64,000 nucleotides of DNA from Hanleya hanleyi. Taxonomy: Eukaryota > Mollusca > Polyplacophora > Lepidopleurida > Hanleyidae. The stretch spans positions 1 to 64,000 of the forward strand of contig JAVTVY010033764.1 in NCBI GenBank assembly GCA_036873755.1, written 5' to 3'. The notes under the pieces were generated by a model. That model worked only from the letters and a program-made list of their open reading frames with translations. It searched no databases and was not told the origin of the DNA. Made by a program: the position numbers and the translations under genes. This document shows, piece by piece, positions 48,485 to 59,944 of this stretch (its first letter is position 1; each line of letters begins with the position of its first letter).

Positions 48485-50486
48485 TTGACGAAGTGGTACA
48501 AGACAGTTCAAATCTGTATGATGATGTGTTATCTCATATGTCTGAGCCACTGAGGCTTGATGAAATAGACTTTCCGATTGACAGGTGTAGTCAGGATAGA
48601 CGCAAACCAGATAATTATGGCTACAAGTTACTGAATATTTGTAAATATAATAATATGTATATATGTAATGGTAGGGGGGAGGATAAGGGAATGGGGCGGA
48701 CAACTAGTAAAGGAGTAAGTTTGATCGATTACCTGTTGTCTAGTTACGGTGGTTTGAAACATTTAGTTGATTTTAAAGTGCATGATTTTTGTAATCTATA
48801 TTCTGATATACACAGTCCAATATCATTTATAATTGGAAATTTAAGGCTGACAGTAAAGAGCCCCCTATCTGGAGAAGTTAGCCAGCCCAACTCAGATAAA
48901 AAACCCAGGAAATGGGAAAATACTAAATCTGAACAATATATTAAAAATTTGAACATGAATGAAATTAATAAATTGCGTGAATATCTAGCCAATGCAATGG
49001 AGACCGACCATGAAATAACGAAGGACAATGTAAATAGAGTCTCAGAAGAAATAGCTAAAATTTTGCTAAGTCCTGCTTTTGAAACATTTGGTACTCAGCA
49101 TTATAAGTATTCTGATTCAAGGGATGGCCACGACGAATATATAAACAAGCCGTGGTACAACCAAGATTGCAAAGAATACAGAAAACGTTATCATGAAGCT
49201 AAATCTAAATATGCTTTATCAAAAACAAATCAAAATAAGCAATTGATCGAGACAGCAAGTAAACAGTACAAAAATGTATTACGTAAAGCCCATCAATAGT
49301 ATAGAAACTCAATGAGACAGGAAATCAGGTTAATGAGAAAAAGTAAGCCAAAAGATTTTTGGAACTATATTAACAAATTCAATAAGCGTTCAGAAAACGA
49401 CCAAGTACCACTAGATACTATGTATAATTACTTCAAGAATACAAATGCGGGAACAGGAGATGAACGGGAAACAGAAATCTTACAAAATATTGAAAATAGA
49501 CATCATCCTGAAAATGCGGCAATAAATGAGCCAATAAGTGCCGAGGAAATACGAAAGGTTGTAAATGAACTGAAAAATAACAAGCCAAGTGGGATAGATA
49601 ATGTTGTAAATGAATACATAAAGACTTCCCTAGATTTTATGATCGATATATATGTAAATTTTTTCAATGTTATATTAGATACTGGATATATGCCGGATTC
49701 CTGGCTAGCTGGAATAATTAAACCAATATATAAAAATAAAGGTGACCTAAATAATCCAGAAAACTACAGACCAATCACTCTTCTGAGCTGTATGGGAAAA
49801 TTATTTACTTCTATTTTGAACACTCGACTAGCATTATTTTTAGAAGAAAATGATATATTATCTGAAGCGCAAGCTGGATTTCGAAAAGGGTATTCAACTT
49901 TAGATCATATCTTTAATTTGCAGTCATTAATAGATATTATGAAAACAAAGAAGACGAAGAGGTTCTGTGCGTTTATTGACCTTAGTAAGGCGTTCGATAC
50001 TATATGGAGAGACGGTCTATGGTTCAAGATAATTAATAACGGTATAGGCGGCAAGATATTTACAGTAGTGGTGAATATGTATAAAGAAATTAAGTCCTGT
50101 GTCAAAATTAATAATAATATATCTGGAATGTTTCCCTGTGAAACTGGCGTAAGACAGAGAGAAAATTTATCGCCTTTATTATTTGCTATTTTCTTAAATG
50201 ATCTGGAAGACTATATGAAATATAATCGCTGTAAAGGTGTAGAAATAGAAACTGACAACGATGATTTCTACATGTATTTTAAGTTATTTGTATTGCTCTA
50301 TGCGGATGACACGGTCATTATAGCTAACTCATCTGCAGAACTTCAACACTCCTCAGATATATACCACCAGTACTGTATAAACTGGAGATTATGTGTGAAT
50401 AAGGAAAAGACAAAAATTATCATCTTTGGGTGCAGAAAAACCAATAACTTTAAGTTTACAGACGATAATGAGACCATTGAAATAGT
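48485..50486 (+). pseudogene. LINE endonuclease end and reverse transcriptase
   Basis: The frame continues from 48485 with 'EVVQDSSNLYDDV', then the endonuclease C-terminal 'GVSLIDYLLSS' and 'YSDIHSPISF'. After a TAG at 49297-49299 the same frame continues into RT: 'NNKPSGIDNVVNEYIK', 'NYRPITLLSCMGKLF', 'EAQAGFRKGYSTLDH', 'AFIDLSKAFDTIW' (first catalytic Asp), 'GVRQRENLSPLLFAIFLN' (normally RQG; Gly to Arg here) and 'LLYADDTVIIA' (catalytic YADD intact). The TAG most simply reflects a point mutation of a Gln or Trp codon. The frame ends in inserted SINE sequence. Confidence 0.88.
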
Positions 50487-50549
50487 AATCGTCGCCGTGT
50501 GACCGATAAGGTTAGGTGCGACGTTAAACTCCAAACAACCAACCAACCA
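50487..50549 (+). mobile_element. SINE 3'-tail insertion with 14-bp target duplication
   Basis: 63 bases containing 'ccgataaggttaggtgcgac', 'gttaaactccaaac' and an (AACC)n tail interrupt the RT frame. The 14 bases 'accattgaaatagt' stand immediately before (50473-50486) and after (50550-50563). Removing the insert and one duplicate restores the LINE frame across '...ETIEIVSHFKYLGVYF'. This is therefore a clean retroposition into the LINE. Only the tail of the SINE was copied (severe 5' truncation). Confidence 0.9.
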
Positions 50550-50563
50550 ACCATTGAAATAGT

Positions 50564-51490
50564 TAGTCATTTTAAATATCTCGGAGTCTATTTCAGCTCC
50601 AATAGAAGTTTCACTTACTGTATGAAGAACAATGTTCAAAAGAATGTAGGAACCTATATTTGCCGATGGACTGTATTATGCAATTGTTTGATCAAACTGT
50701 GATGCCGGTACTATTATATGGATGTGAGATATGGAGAGTGGGGAATATTAAATGCATACAGACATGTGAACTGAAATTCCTTAAAGAATTACTGAAACTC
50801 CGTAAGTCGACTGCCAGTTACATGATATTTGGGGAACTAGGGAGGTTTCCTGTTCAAGTGACAGTTCAATGTAGGATAATAAATTATTGGGGTAAGTTAT
50901 TGGGAGGTAAGTTAACCAAAATATCTAGTATTTTGTATAAATTCATGCTCGCTGATGTTAATAGTTTTATCTGGATGAAAAAAGTAAAATCTATTCTTAG
51001 CAACCTGGGATTAAGTAATATCTGGGATAGTCAGTCATTCCCGAATTGTAAGTGGCTGTCGATAAGTACGAAAAGAAAGTTGCAAGACCAGTATTTACAA
51101 ACTTGGAGGAGCGACATGGAAAGTTCAGAAAAGGGTCGATTTTATAGAAAAATAAAACATGATTTTGAGATAGGAAAATATTTTGATATATTACCAGATA
51201 ACCTTTTATTTCCACTTTTACGTTTTAGGACATAAAACCACTCTCTTCCCATAGAAAAGGGTAGATGGAACAAAACGCCGATTGAAGAAAGAATATGCGC
51301 ACGATATAATATTTCTCTCGGAGATGAGTATCACTATATATATATTCGACTGTGTGCACTGTAATATATTCAGAACAGAAAAGATACCTTACTATTTTTC
51401 TAGAAATAAGCTTTCTTATGGTTTACAAAATTTATTCACCAATCGCAATAATGGTGTTATTAGGCGACTTGCGCAATTTGTAAAATTAAT
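50564..51490 (+). pseudogene. LINE RT thumb and C-terminal domain
   Basis: After the SINE insert the protein continues 'SHFKYLGVYFSSNRSF', shifts frame near 50655, then reads 'QTVMPVLLYGCEIWR', a hallmark after the RT thumb. It continues to a TAA at 51233. Past that stop the same polypeptide pattern goes on ('NHSLPIEKGRWNKT', 'GDEYHY'), with further frame damage up to about 51490. It is a decayed C-terminal region. Confidence 0.8.
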
Positions 51491-51658
51491 AGTAACTGTT
51501 TTTTCCTCCTAAATGATAAATGAGGATTATAATTACTATATGTACTGTATTTCATCTGTCATTTATTCACCTTCATTTCAACCGCCATGTAATATTTGTA
51601 ATTTCTTATGTAACCTCTTATGCCCGACACGGGCCTGAGGAATAAACTGATTGATTGA

Positions 51659-52090
51659 GTGTTTGCTTGTGACCACTGGGTAGAATATTTCGAACTATTT
51701 TGGTATTCTAGTGCCAGCACCACCGTCTTCCACCGCAGGATATTTGTGTTCATGAAATGTTAAGACTCGTGCTTGTCTGAAAGCACTGGGTAGAATATTT
51801 CAGACCTTTTTTATGTTTCTAGTGTCCTTACTATCGCCTTTTATCTCAGGAAGTTCATGTGTTCATGACTTAAGTGAATTGGCAAGTATCTTGCTTGCTT
51901 GAAACTACTTAGCAGAACGTTTCGGACTATTTATCATTCTGGTGCCTACCACCGCCTTCCACCTCAGGAAGTCATGGGTTCATGATTTCTCTGAATTGTC
52001 AAGTATCTTGGGGTTTTTTTTCTGATATCACTATGCAGAATATTTTGAACTATTTTGTCATTCTAGTGCCTCCAGTGAAATGTCAATTAT
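51659..52090. repeat. Degenerate ~120-bp tandem repeat, 3-4 copies
   Basis: Units share 'gcttg.gaccactgggtaga', 'atattt..gaactatttt', 'attctagtgcc', 'ccaccgccttccacctcagg' and 'tgaattg.caagtatcttg'. The array begins exactly where the LINE ends, and related units lie left of the LINE at 47170-47596. Confidence 0.75.
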
Positions 52091-52379
52091 CTTGCGTTAT
52101 ATCGGTAAAATGTAGCTAAGCCATGGGATGCATGACTTAGCTGCACGACTGTGTGCGAAAAATAATTTTAAATTAAATATACTGTTCCGTATGAAAGAAT
52201 TAGCATTTATCTAAGAGTCTTTGATGTTCTTATGAATCTTGTATGTTCTATTGTTGCTCTGTTGCATTATTGTATCTCTAATAACTCTATGTAGTTCCGG
52301 TATCGAAACAAAATTTATATGTATATCACGTACACATATATATTAAACCGTCACGCTCTGGACTATATGAATCCAAACA

Positions 52380-52800
52380 TGAATTCTTATTGTTGTTTCT
52401 ATCTTTTTCTTTTTCCGCAACATAAAAGCCATAATAACCAACAATAAAAGCAAACAATACACACACTGCTTGACAATGAACGCTACATTATTTATAAACG
52501 CAATGATCCATCCTATGCTACTCTGCGGGTGTCCACAAGATAGAGAAGCTCCTATATAAACTCTTGACACAATACATAGGATGTCCTGCTTCTTTGATGA
52601 CATAAGCTTTAGGAAAAGGTCTTCTCGTGAGATATCACTTTGGAGCCTAAATACTAAATTAATTGACTCTGTTCCTCATTTCATGCTTTAGTGTTTCATA
52701 TTTGCAGCACTCTAAAATGAAGTGTAATTCATCAGCAAGAATTTGGCACTGGTCGCAAAGTCTAGCATATCAGGTACAAAAATCCCAGTCATGAGCGTAG
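52380..52800 (-). pseudogene. LINE C-terminal remnant
   Basis: The minus strand near 52760-52670 reads 'RLCDQCQILADELHFILECC' followed by 'KYETLKHEMRN'. This is the C-x2-C...H-F...C knuckle found at the C-terminus of many LINE polyproteins, of the kind expected at the end of the element at 47597-51658. Downstream in a shifted frame is 'LMSSKKQDILCIVSRVY', plausibly the following residues. Stops and shifts show it is dead. Confidence 0.6.
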
Positions 52801-54289
52801 TTTGCAGGTGAGAATGCTGCCGCCCTCGGCTTGCCAGTCGATCTAATTTTACTGTGATTTTAGATATGAAGGTTGAAACAAAATAGCAATATCTTAAGAA
52901 ATTTTCATTCTCGTAAATATATACCCCAACAAACTTTCTATAATATATTACCTTTGTATTAGTCTTACGGTATGCAATTAAAAAATTAACGGAAATTACG
53001 TCAAAATAATATTGAAAAACACTGGTGTAGCTTATCTCTTCCTCGTGTAAATCAAAGGGGCCTGGGCTTTGGAAAACCTGGTGGTATATGGTTCAAATAA
53101 ATTATATTTTCGTATGTATTACCGATGAAACAATTATTTACACCGCAAAAGAAAGATAAGGATATACTCGAAAAGTCTATGTTTGTATGGCAATAATGAA
53201 ATGGGAGGAAAGTTGTTCCGTCAAAACACTTTTGAATATTGGCAAACTTGAGCTGTCACGGCTACTGTTCAGTCGACCAGATGATTCGGAAACCGTCTGA
53301 TTATTCTGGAAACCAGTTACCGTTATAGGCTTAAATGAAAATTATGTACTGCCTTAAGTAAAAGCTATACGACCACTTCAAAACAATTTTATCATGTCAA
53401 TTAATTAATCACATAGGCTACGGTACATTTTGTCCATTGATAATATTAAATTACTATTTATAAAATACTGAATAAATATGAGCTTAACACAGGAAGGTTT
53501 CTCTGTTATTGTTTAGTACATGTAACACCTATTATATAATAGGTAGAACAAGGTCTCATAACTTGTGAAAATATACAAGGTACCGCACATGTCCACGGTG
53601 ATCTATGATGTCAAAGCTCGAGCGAATTACCTGTTCAGGGTGAATAGTACTCCAAGCTAGTCCAGTCCGTGATACGCGTTGGCAAGCAGAGGAGGACCTT
53701 CAGTGTGGCAGGCACAGGTAGAGGTTTCAGTTATATTGGATTCGACCACCTGTACAGAAGTTTGTCATACTCTGATTAATTCAAGTTGTAATAGGTTGAT
53801 AAAATTACAATCTCTGATTGTTGATGGAGACAAGCACCTAGCCAGGCGTGGGGTGTTTTAATGAGAGACACAGGGAATTTTGAAATTGAAAATATAAATG
53901 ACATAAAACACGCCATCACATTTATCTGCCACTATTCAGGCGTAGGTCATGACGTGGCTGTTTCTAAGTTCATGGTGACATTTCATTCCATTGCCTTTGC
54001 CACTGTGACCATTCTAAAGTGCAATGTGGATAACTGAGCTGAAACGTTTTGAAAGATGACTTGGCGTATCTACCTGATTCGACTCCCAACTTATGGGCAC
54101 TAGTAAGAAGTTAAGGTGGTCCGATGGTGATTTTGGGCTTTGGTGGCCATTTTCCATGCTTTGCCCTTTTTTATTTCCTAGTAGGCTATCTCCCTTCCTT
54201 TGGGAAATAGATAGGGATTTCCTTTAAAAGTCTTCTAGCCGAAAATTTGAGCAACAGAAGACTGGATGTGTAGGAGAAAATTAACACTC
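52801..54289. other. No gene recognised
   Basis: Nothing supported is seen. The right part (from about 53860) may be decayed 3' sequence of the LINE remnant that follows on the minus strand. Confidence 0.4.
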
Positions 54290-55240
54290 TTTCATATTTC
54301 GAATAATTTCACAGGCGCTCTACCCAATTCCCCGAAGGACTGCCATGTTCAAAGACCTCGAGTGTAGGCCAAGTACTTGTTTCCAAAAACGCCGATTTTA
54401 TCTTCTCATTATCATCATCATTACACAGTAAATCGGGAAGGCCTGTTCCGGGCTTTAAATCATAGCAATATGTGCTGGAGTATGCTATCAAAATAGCGAC
54501 ATGCCAGAGCAATATTTAGCTCGTATGGTGTAATAGCCTGTCGCTTAAAACATATGGCCTTATTTGCCCTACACGCTAAATTGATTACCCCCTGATTGAA
54601 TTTACCATTACTGTGGGAAACTAGACCCAGATATTTTTAGCGTTTAATATACTCGAGAGTTTATATTTTATATTTACACTATTTACAGTTTATATTAGCA
54701 ATATTTGTGTGTTCTGGGTGTTAACAGATAGACCCCATCTTTACATAAACGCGCCAAGCTTGAGCGGTAAATCACTCTTGTCCTTAGATAAGAGGGCTAT
54801 GCCGCCGACATAAGCTAAGCATGTTCGACTCACATATCTAAAGAAAGATTGCTATCGATCTCAATAACAAATCATTGATAAATATGTCGGAGAGTAAGAG
54901 ACATTGCCTCGTTGCACCCCTCCCCCGTCAACAGGAAACTTGTCACTCATACAAAATATGTTTTACTCTAGATTGACAATGGAGGTGCAAGCTTTTTATG
55001 ACATCCCAGATATACTAACCGATGTACCAAATCCTTTCAGTTTCAAAAATAGACCGGCTTGCCAGATCGAGTCAAATACTTTGTTTGAATCAATAAAGGA
55101 GGCATACAGTTTCTGATTCCAATAAATTCCTTCCGAAATCCAATTTGACACTTGGACAGGGGCTTATTCTAATCAATGAGGTTTACCAGCCTGTTATTCA
55201 ATACACTATAGAAGGCTTCGTGCATACAGTTGTATAACGT
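54290..55240 (-). pseudogene. Old LINE reverse-transcriptase remnant
   Basis: Minus-strand pieces in shifting frames follow RT order. First comes 'NKPLSKCQIGFRKEF' (fingers/palm), then 'SGKPVYF', then 'LAYVGGIALLSKDKSDL', in the position of the catalytic Y-A-D-D (both Asp replaced by Gly). Next come 'RWGLSVNTQNTQILLI' and finally the thumb-like 'LPDLLCNDDDNEK'. Numerous stops and indels mark it as the oldest LINE copy in this window. Confidence 0.7.
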
Positions 55241-55256
55241 GATTCCCAGGTAGTTA

Positions 55257-55510
55257 CCACAGGGGCTCGTTACCGTTATTAATTGGTTAATTAGGTTGAT
55301 TACAGGGGGGAGTCGAGGTAGGGAATAAATGGGGAAGGGAGGTCAATCAAGTCGGAACCGTCACCTCACCACGCTCACAAACCTCTTGTTTTATATCCCC
55401 TTGTCTTCGAAAAGCGAATAAACCTCCCTTCTCCATTTATTCCCTACCTCGACCCCCCCCCCTGTAATCAGCCTAATTAACCAATTAACAACGGTAACGA
55501 GCCCCTGTGG
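55257..55510. repeat. 254-bp hairpin element with terminal inverted repeats
   Basis: The ends 'ccacaggggctcgttaccg' and 'cggtaacgagcccctgtgg' are perfect complements. Pairing continues for about 90 bases per arm ('ggtagggaataaatgg'/'ccatttattccctacc'), and the loop is about 80 bases. The flanks are 'tagtta' on both sides (55251-55256 and 55511-55516), a possible 6-bp target duplication. It has no coding capacity and is MITE/foldback-like. Confidence 0.88.
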
Positions 55511-55530
55511 TAGTTATACCCCCGTAAACA

Positions 55531-56333
55531 CGATACGGGAATGACACAATATTAGTCTCAAGCATGATACGAGAATTGCACAATATTTGCCTCAATCATG
55601 ATAGGAGAATGACACAATATTAGCCTCAACCATGATATGAGAATGACACAATATTAGCCTCAAGCATGATACGAGAATTGCACAATATTTGCCTCGATCA
55701 TGGTACGAGAATGACACAATATTAGCCTCAAACATGATACAGGAATGACACAATATTAGCCTCAAACATGATACGGGAATGACACAATATACGTCTCAAG
55801 CATGATACAACAATTGCACAATATTTGCCTCAATCATGATACGAGAATGACACAATATTAGCCTCAACCATGATACGAGAATGACACAATATTAGCCTCA
55901 AGCATGATACGAGAATGGCACAATATTAGCCTTAAACATGATACGGGAATGACACAATATTAGCCTCAAGCATGATACGAGAATGACACAATATTAGCCT
56001 CACACATGATACGGGAATGACACAATATTAGCCTCAAGCATGATACGAGAATGACACAATATTAGCCTCAATCATGATACGGGAATGACACAATATTAGC
56101 CTCAACCATGATATGAGAATGACACAATATTAGCCTCAAGCATGATACGAGAATGGCACAATATTATCCTCAATCATGGTACGAGAATGACACAATATTA
56201 GCCTCAACCATGATACGAGAATGACACAATATTAGCCCCAATCATAATACGAGTATGACACAATATTAGCGTCAAACATGATACGAGAATGACACAATAT
56301 TAGCCTCAAGCATTATACTAGAACGACACAAAA
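55531..56333. repeat. 34-bp minisatellite, about 23-24 copies
   Basis: The unit is 'atgatacgagaatgacacaa' followed by 'tattagcctcaagc'. Variants include g/a in 'acgggaatg', 'aattgcacaatatttg' forms at about 55569, 55671 and 55807, and changes in 'caagc/caacc/caatc/caaac'. Variant types recur in a partly ordered way. It starts about 15 bases after the hairpin element. Confidence 0.93.
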
Positions 56334-56639
56334 TTATAACTTATAAAAGCAGTATCAAATACATAATTAAACATAACTCTTAATACCAATCATTTTTCGC
56401 TATGCTCTTTGTGAAAACAACTTAGTTACATATGGATCAGATGACTATAGAACCATCACATGCGGAATGTGCCCCTTTGCTGCGAACCGGTACTTGTTCA
56501 ATAATTTCCCATGATTTCTCTTCATAATAACCCACCTTCGGGACGATGGACATTGGAATTCTGGTCCGGTATGAAGTATGTTCCCAGCCAACTCAAGACA
56601 GAATGTGTTATTCTCGCATAATTGTCCCACTCCGAAATG
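56334..56639. other. No gene recognised
   Basis: Short flank with nothing supported. Confidence 0.45.
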
Positions 56640-57395
56640 CGACAGGGGACGTTAAAATGGGTTTAGTTCCATCCTTCCGTTCCTGTCCATGCGAATGTCG
56701 GTTGGTATTGTGTCTGAAGATCTGCCTGAAGGTGGCGCCACTGGGTTTCGTTAAATTCTTCTATGGATGTCCGTTCGTGTTCGTGCGAATTCTTCGCAAG
56801 TGATAATTTTGAAATGCTTTTTCGAAATTCGGCATATACATTCGTTGTCTCAAGACGTCAATGGTATTACGTTTCAGCAAGATCTGCCAGAAGGTGCCGC
56901 CACTCCGGTTCCATTCGTGTCCCCTCATGGCCGTTCCTGTCCATGCGAATTCTGCACCAGCGATAACTTTGAAACGATGTGTCGTATTCCTCCGAAATTC
57001 GGCGTATGCTTTCTTGCGATAAGATGTCGATTGGTTTAGCGTTTCAGCATGATCTGCCTGAAGGTGGCGCGACTAGGGTTCTTTCCATCCTTCTGTGCAT
57101 GTCCGTGTGTGTCCGTGCGAATTATTCACAAGCGATAACTTTGAAACGCTTTGTCGGATCCCGTCGTAATTCGGCATATGCATTCGTTGCCTCAAGACGT
57201 CAATGATATTGTGTTCCAGCCAGATCTGCTTGAAGGTAACGCGACTCTGGTTCCAATCTTCCATCCGTCCATGTGAATCATAAAATCAAAACACTTCGTC
57301 GGATTCATCTGAAATTCGGCATATGCGTTCTTGGCAATAAGACGTGGACCGGTACTGTGTTTCAGTAAGATCTGCTTGAAGGTGGCACCACCACG
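56640..57395. repeat. Degenerate tandem repeat, about 140-175-bp period, 4-5 copies
   Basis: Units share 'tgcgaattcttc', 'gataactttgaaacg', 'aaattcggcatatgc', 'caagacgtcaatg', and 'agatctgcctgaaggtggcg'. The period markers fall near 56852, 57020, 57194 and 57337. The open frames on both strands here are products of this repeat. The 'ggtggcgccac' part also occurs at 23440-23880. Confidence 0.85.
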
Positions 57396-59821
57396 GTTTA
57401 TTCCGATATTCCTTGTGGTAAATATGAGTGGTAAATATGACACGCTACGTAGGATTTCTCCGAAAGGAGGTGACGCGCTTTTGCGGCCTTTTGGTCCGCT
57501 TTTAGGCTTGACTATAGTCAACTCGGTGTTACAAACCCAGTGACTTCAGTGGGGTGACTGTCAAATATCCCACGAGAGCTGCCCTCTGTATGCGACCTTA
57601 CCGTTTTCAGTCAGCGATTTACATCCCCGAAAAAACAAACAACAAGTGAAACTTCATGAATCGCTAAACAAGTGCATGATTCCGACAATGATTGCAAAGC
57701 GTTATCTTCTTGCCAGTATTAATATTTGTACCAGTTATGACCAGCCGGTATGTGAATATGCTATCATGTTGTACAATGGAAATCATTGTTGACAAATAAA
57801 GTGGGATATTTTTTTCCGAATAATTATTATTCATAGGTATAATACACAGCAAGGGAAACATACGTTCTTATATACATTGACGATTATATCATAAGCCCAT
57901 ATTCACATCATATTCGCCATATCAACGCCAATATGTAGCCTACGTGACACTCATATGACATATTCCTACCATTTATCACATCACATATCAGTTTCTAACA
58001 GCCAGTTCTTTATATTTATTCCGTAAAAGCTTCATCGGCATGCATTGTAAATCCAAAAAATATCGTCACTTCGGTCAGATTGTTCAACAGAGTGACAACA
58101 ACACTGGATAAAATTGTCGATTTCACCTACATGTATGTACTGAGTGCTTGGTTGAGTTATGGCCAGCAGCAATTACCTGTCTCATCTACACCCCTCACAT
58201 CAAGAATTTCAAAACTATCGCTGCCATTTCGGTGGGGGAAATAGCATCCTCTGGCTGCTTGTTTGAGATAGTCCTTGTCTCTCTAGATCGTTCCATGTTA
58301 CTCCGGAGTGACAGCTGACAATATCTCAGTGGGTTCCATGACAGTTTTGGGAGCTGCAGTAGAAGCAGTTTCAGATCAAATTGATAGATTAATCCTTTCA
58401 CATAATCCAACGACAATATTAGCAAAATTCCATATTCTTTCATATTCCCCTTCAGATCACTAAGCACTTTAACAAAAGTTTTCGATTTTTTCGTTTGGGT
58501 TTTGATGGTTCTCAAATTTGGGAAAGCCGAGATATTGTTGTTTCGGTGTTTCTTTGTAGATTTTCGCGGGATGAGACCAATATAATTTGAGTTTTATGAG
58601 AAAGTTGAATTGGTTCCGTATAGCGACAAGATTTTTTGACAAAGTCGTATATGCTCGCTCTGTCTAGACACTCTTCTGTTCTGTGGGCTTTTCTTCTGCT
58701 TTCCTCTGTGTTACCTCGTATATGACAGTAACAATCGAAATGCGGAGAGTTACATAACTAATTAAGCTATTTCATGTAAATTACTGACAACGATCGATTT
58801 TAAACCATTGGAGTTGCATGAAATCAATATATCCTTATGGAATACCCCCATGCCCGGGGCTCTCATTCTCTTCTTATTTAGTATGAACTAGGTTATATAG
58901 AAGTTCCCGAGTTAAGGCTTATCATAAGGGAACCGGGTATCATCTTGATAGCTATAGGTGCGCCGCTATCATTGCTGACAGTGACACACGTTGACACTGA
59001 GAGTTCTTGGGCCGTTGAGGAAGAAACAATGCCGGATGGTAAATAGTTACAAATGGTTACACCTGCAAAATCTGATGTGCCAGTTATTCAGGCGCAATTA
59101 AATACTTGAAAAAAATTTATTATGCAAAATAACAATTTTGCATATTCACCATTTAAACTCCGTCGTACATCACGTTTTGAAAATATTTCTGGATTTAACT
59201 GACACTTGGATTTCAAAGATCCACCAAAAGATCAATATCATTGATTCAAGAAAAGTAAAAATCAAGAGAAGCCACCCAAAACAAAGCAACTCGGTCAAAA
59301 GCCAAAAGTGCATACAACTTCTCAAAGGTACCGAACAAAATGAAACGTGACCGAATGACCATTGTTATGAAGGATTAATTTGAGCCCGCTCTTTCTGTGC
59401 GATTGCCGAATAACATTGGCAGGTGTTCGAGCATCGATGAACAAATAAGGTGTTGCGAAATTTTGAATTACCGACATAGTTGTTTGTCAAAAGTTGTTTG
59501 TCAAAAACAAGGATTCCGAGATTGAATTTCTATTTCATGAAAATTTATGGATTTCTATTTAATGCTATATATACGTAGATTCCTTTGTTGTGGAACCATT
59601 TTAGCCTGAAATTAAGGACACCATCCGCCTAATAATTATCGGAACTGAAGCTCTGTTTGAGGTGATCACAGACATAATCGAAATCGACATTATGCAGCTC
59701 TGTCTTCTTCCATCGATAACAAGCGAATATATGACTAGACATCACCTGGGTATGAGAAGTTAGGTCCTCGGCCAAAGTTGCCCATAGAAGCAGTTCTGCG
59801 ATAATATTATTATGTTATTAT
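57396..59821. other. No gene recognised
   Basis: A minus-strand frame at 58515-58195 (106 codons) is the longest. It has no recognisable motif and no clear splice or start context, so I do not call it a gene. Confidence 0.4.
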
Positions 59822-59944
59822 CCAAGTGTTTTCATATTGGGCTGGTTATAGGTCCGAGGTCTGCCGTATTGGCACGAGACCGCAGGCCGAGGGCCAATAC
59901 GGCTGACCGAAGACCTATAACCAGGCCAGTATGAAAACACTTGG
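59822..59944. repeat. 123-bp near-perfect palindrome
   Basis: The ends 'ccaagtgttttcata' and 'tatgaaaacacttgg' pair perfectly, and 'ggttataggt'/'acctataacc' and 'gccgtattgg'/'ccaatacggc' pair further in. Only about 20 central bases do not pair. The core is GC- and CpG-rich compared with its AT-rich flanks. Flanking 'tta' trinucleotides may be a target duplication. It is probably a hairpin MITE. Confidence 0.88.

Larger units (their letters stand above)
47597..51658 (+). mobile_element. Near-full-length LINE (endonuclease + reverse transcriptase), decayed
   Basis: One polyprotein can be followed across about 3.6 kb. It starts with an Asn/Thr-rich N-terminal region, then an APE-type endonuclease, RT, thumb, and a C-terminal domain ending near 'RWNKTPIEERIC'. 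The 3' end is 'cctgaggaataaactgattgattga', i.e. a short (ATTG)n tail near 51658, as in several non-L1 LINE clades. Damage includes in-frame TAG stops at 47792 and 49297, a frameshift or deletion at 48482, a SINE insertion at 50487, a frameshift near 50655 and a TAA at 51233. No RNase H is seen. The clade is uncertain (Jockey-superfamily, RTE-like or Nimb-like). Confidence 0.88.

Noticed and set aside
47792..49299. Programmed read-through of the two in-frame TAG codons in the LINE
   Set aside because: The copy also has a deletion, frameshifts and a TAA, so ordinary decay explains the TAGs without read-through.
57192..57521. 109-codon minus-strand frame
   Set aside because: It reads through the degenerate ~170-bp array. 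The peptide blocks recur because the DNA does.
58195..58515. 106-codon minus-strand frame
   Set aside because: No recognisable domain, no promoter or splice context, and length compatible with chance in this much sequence.
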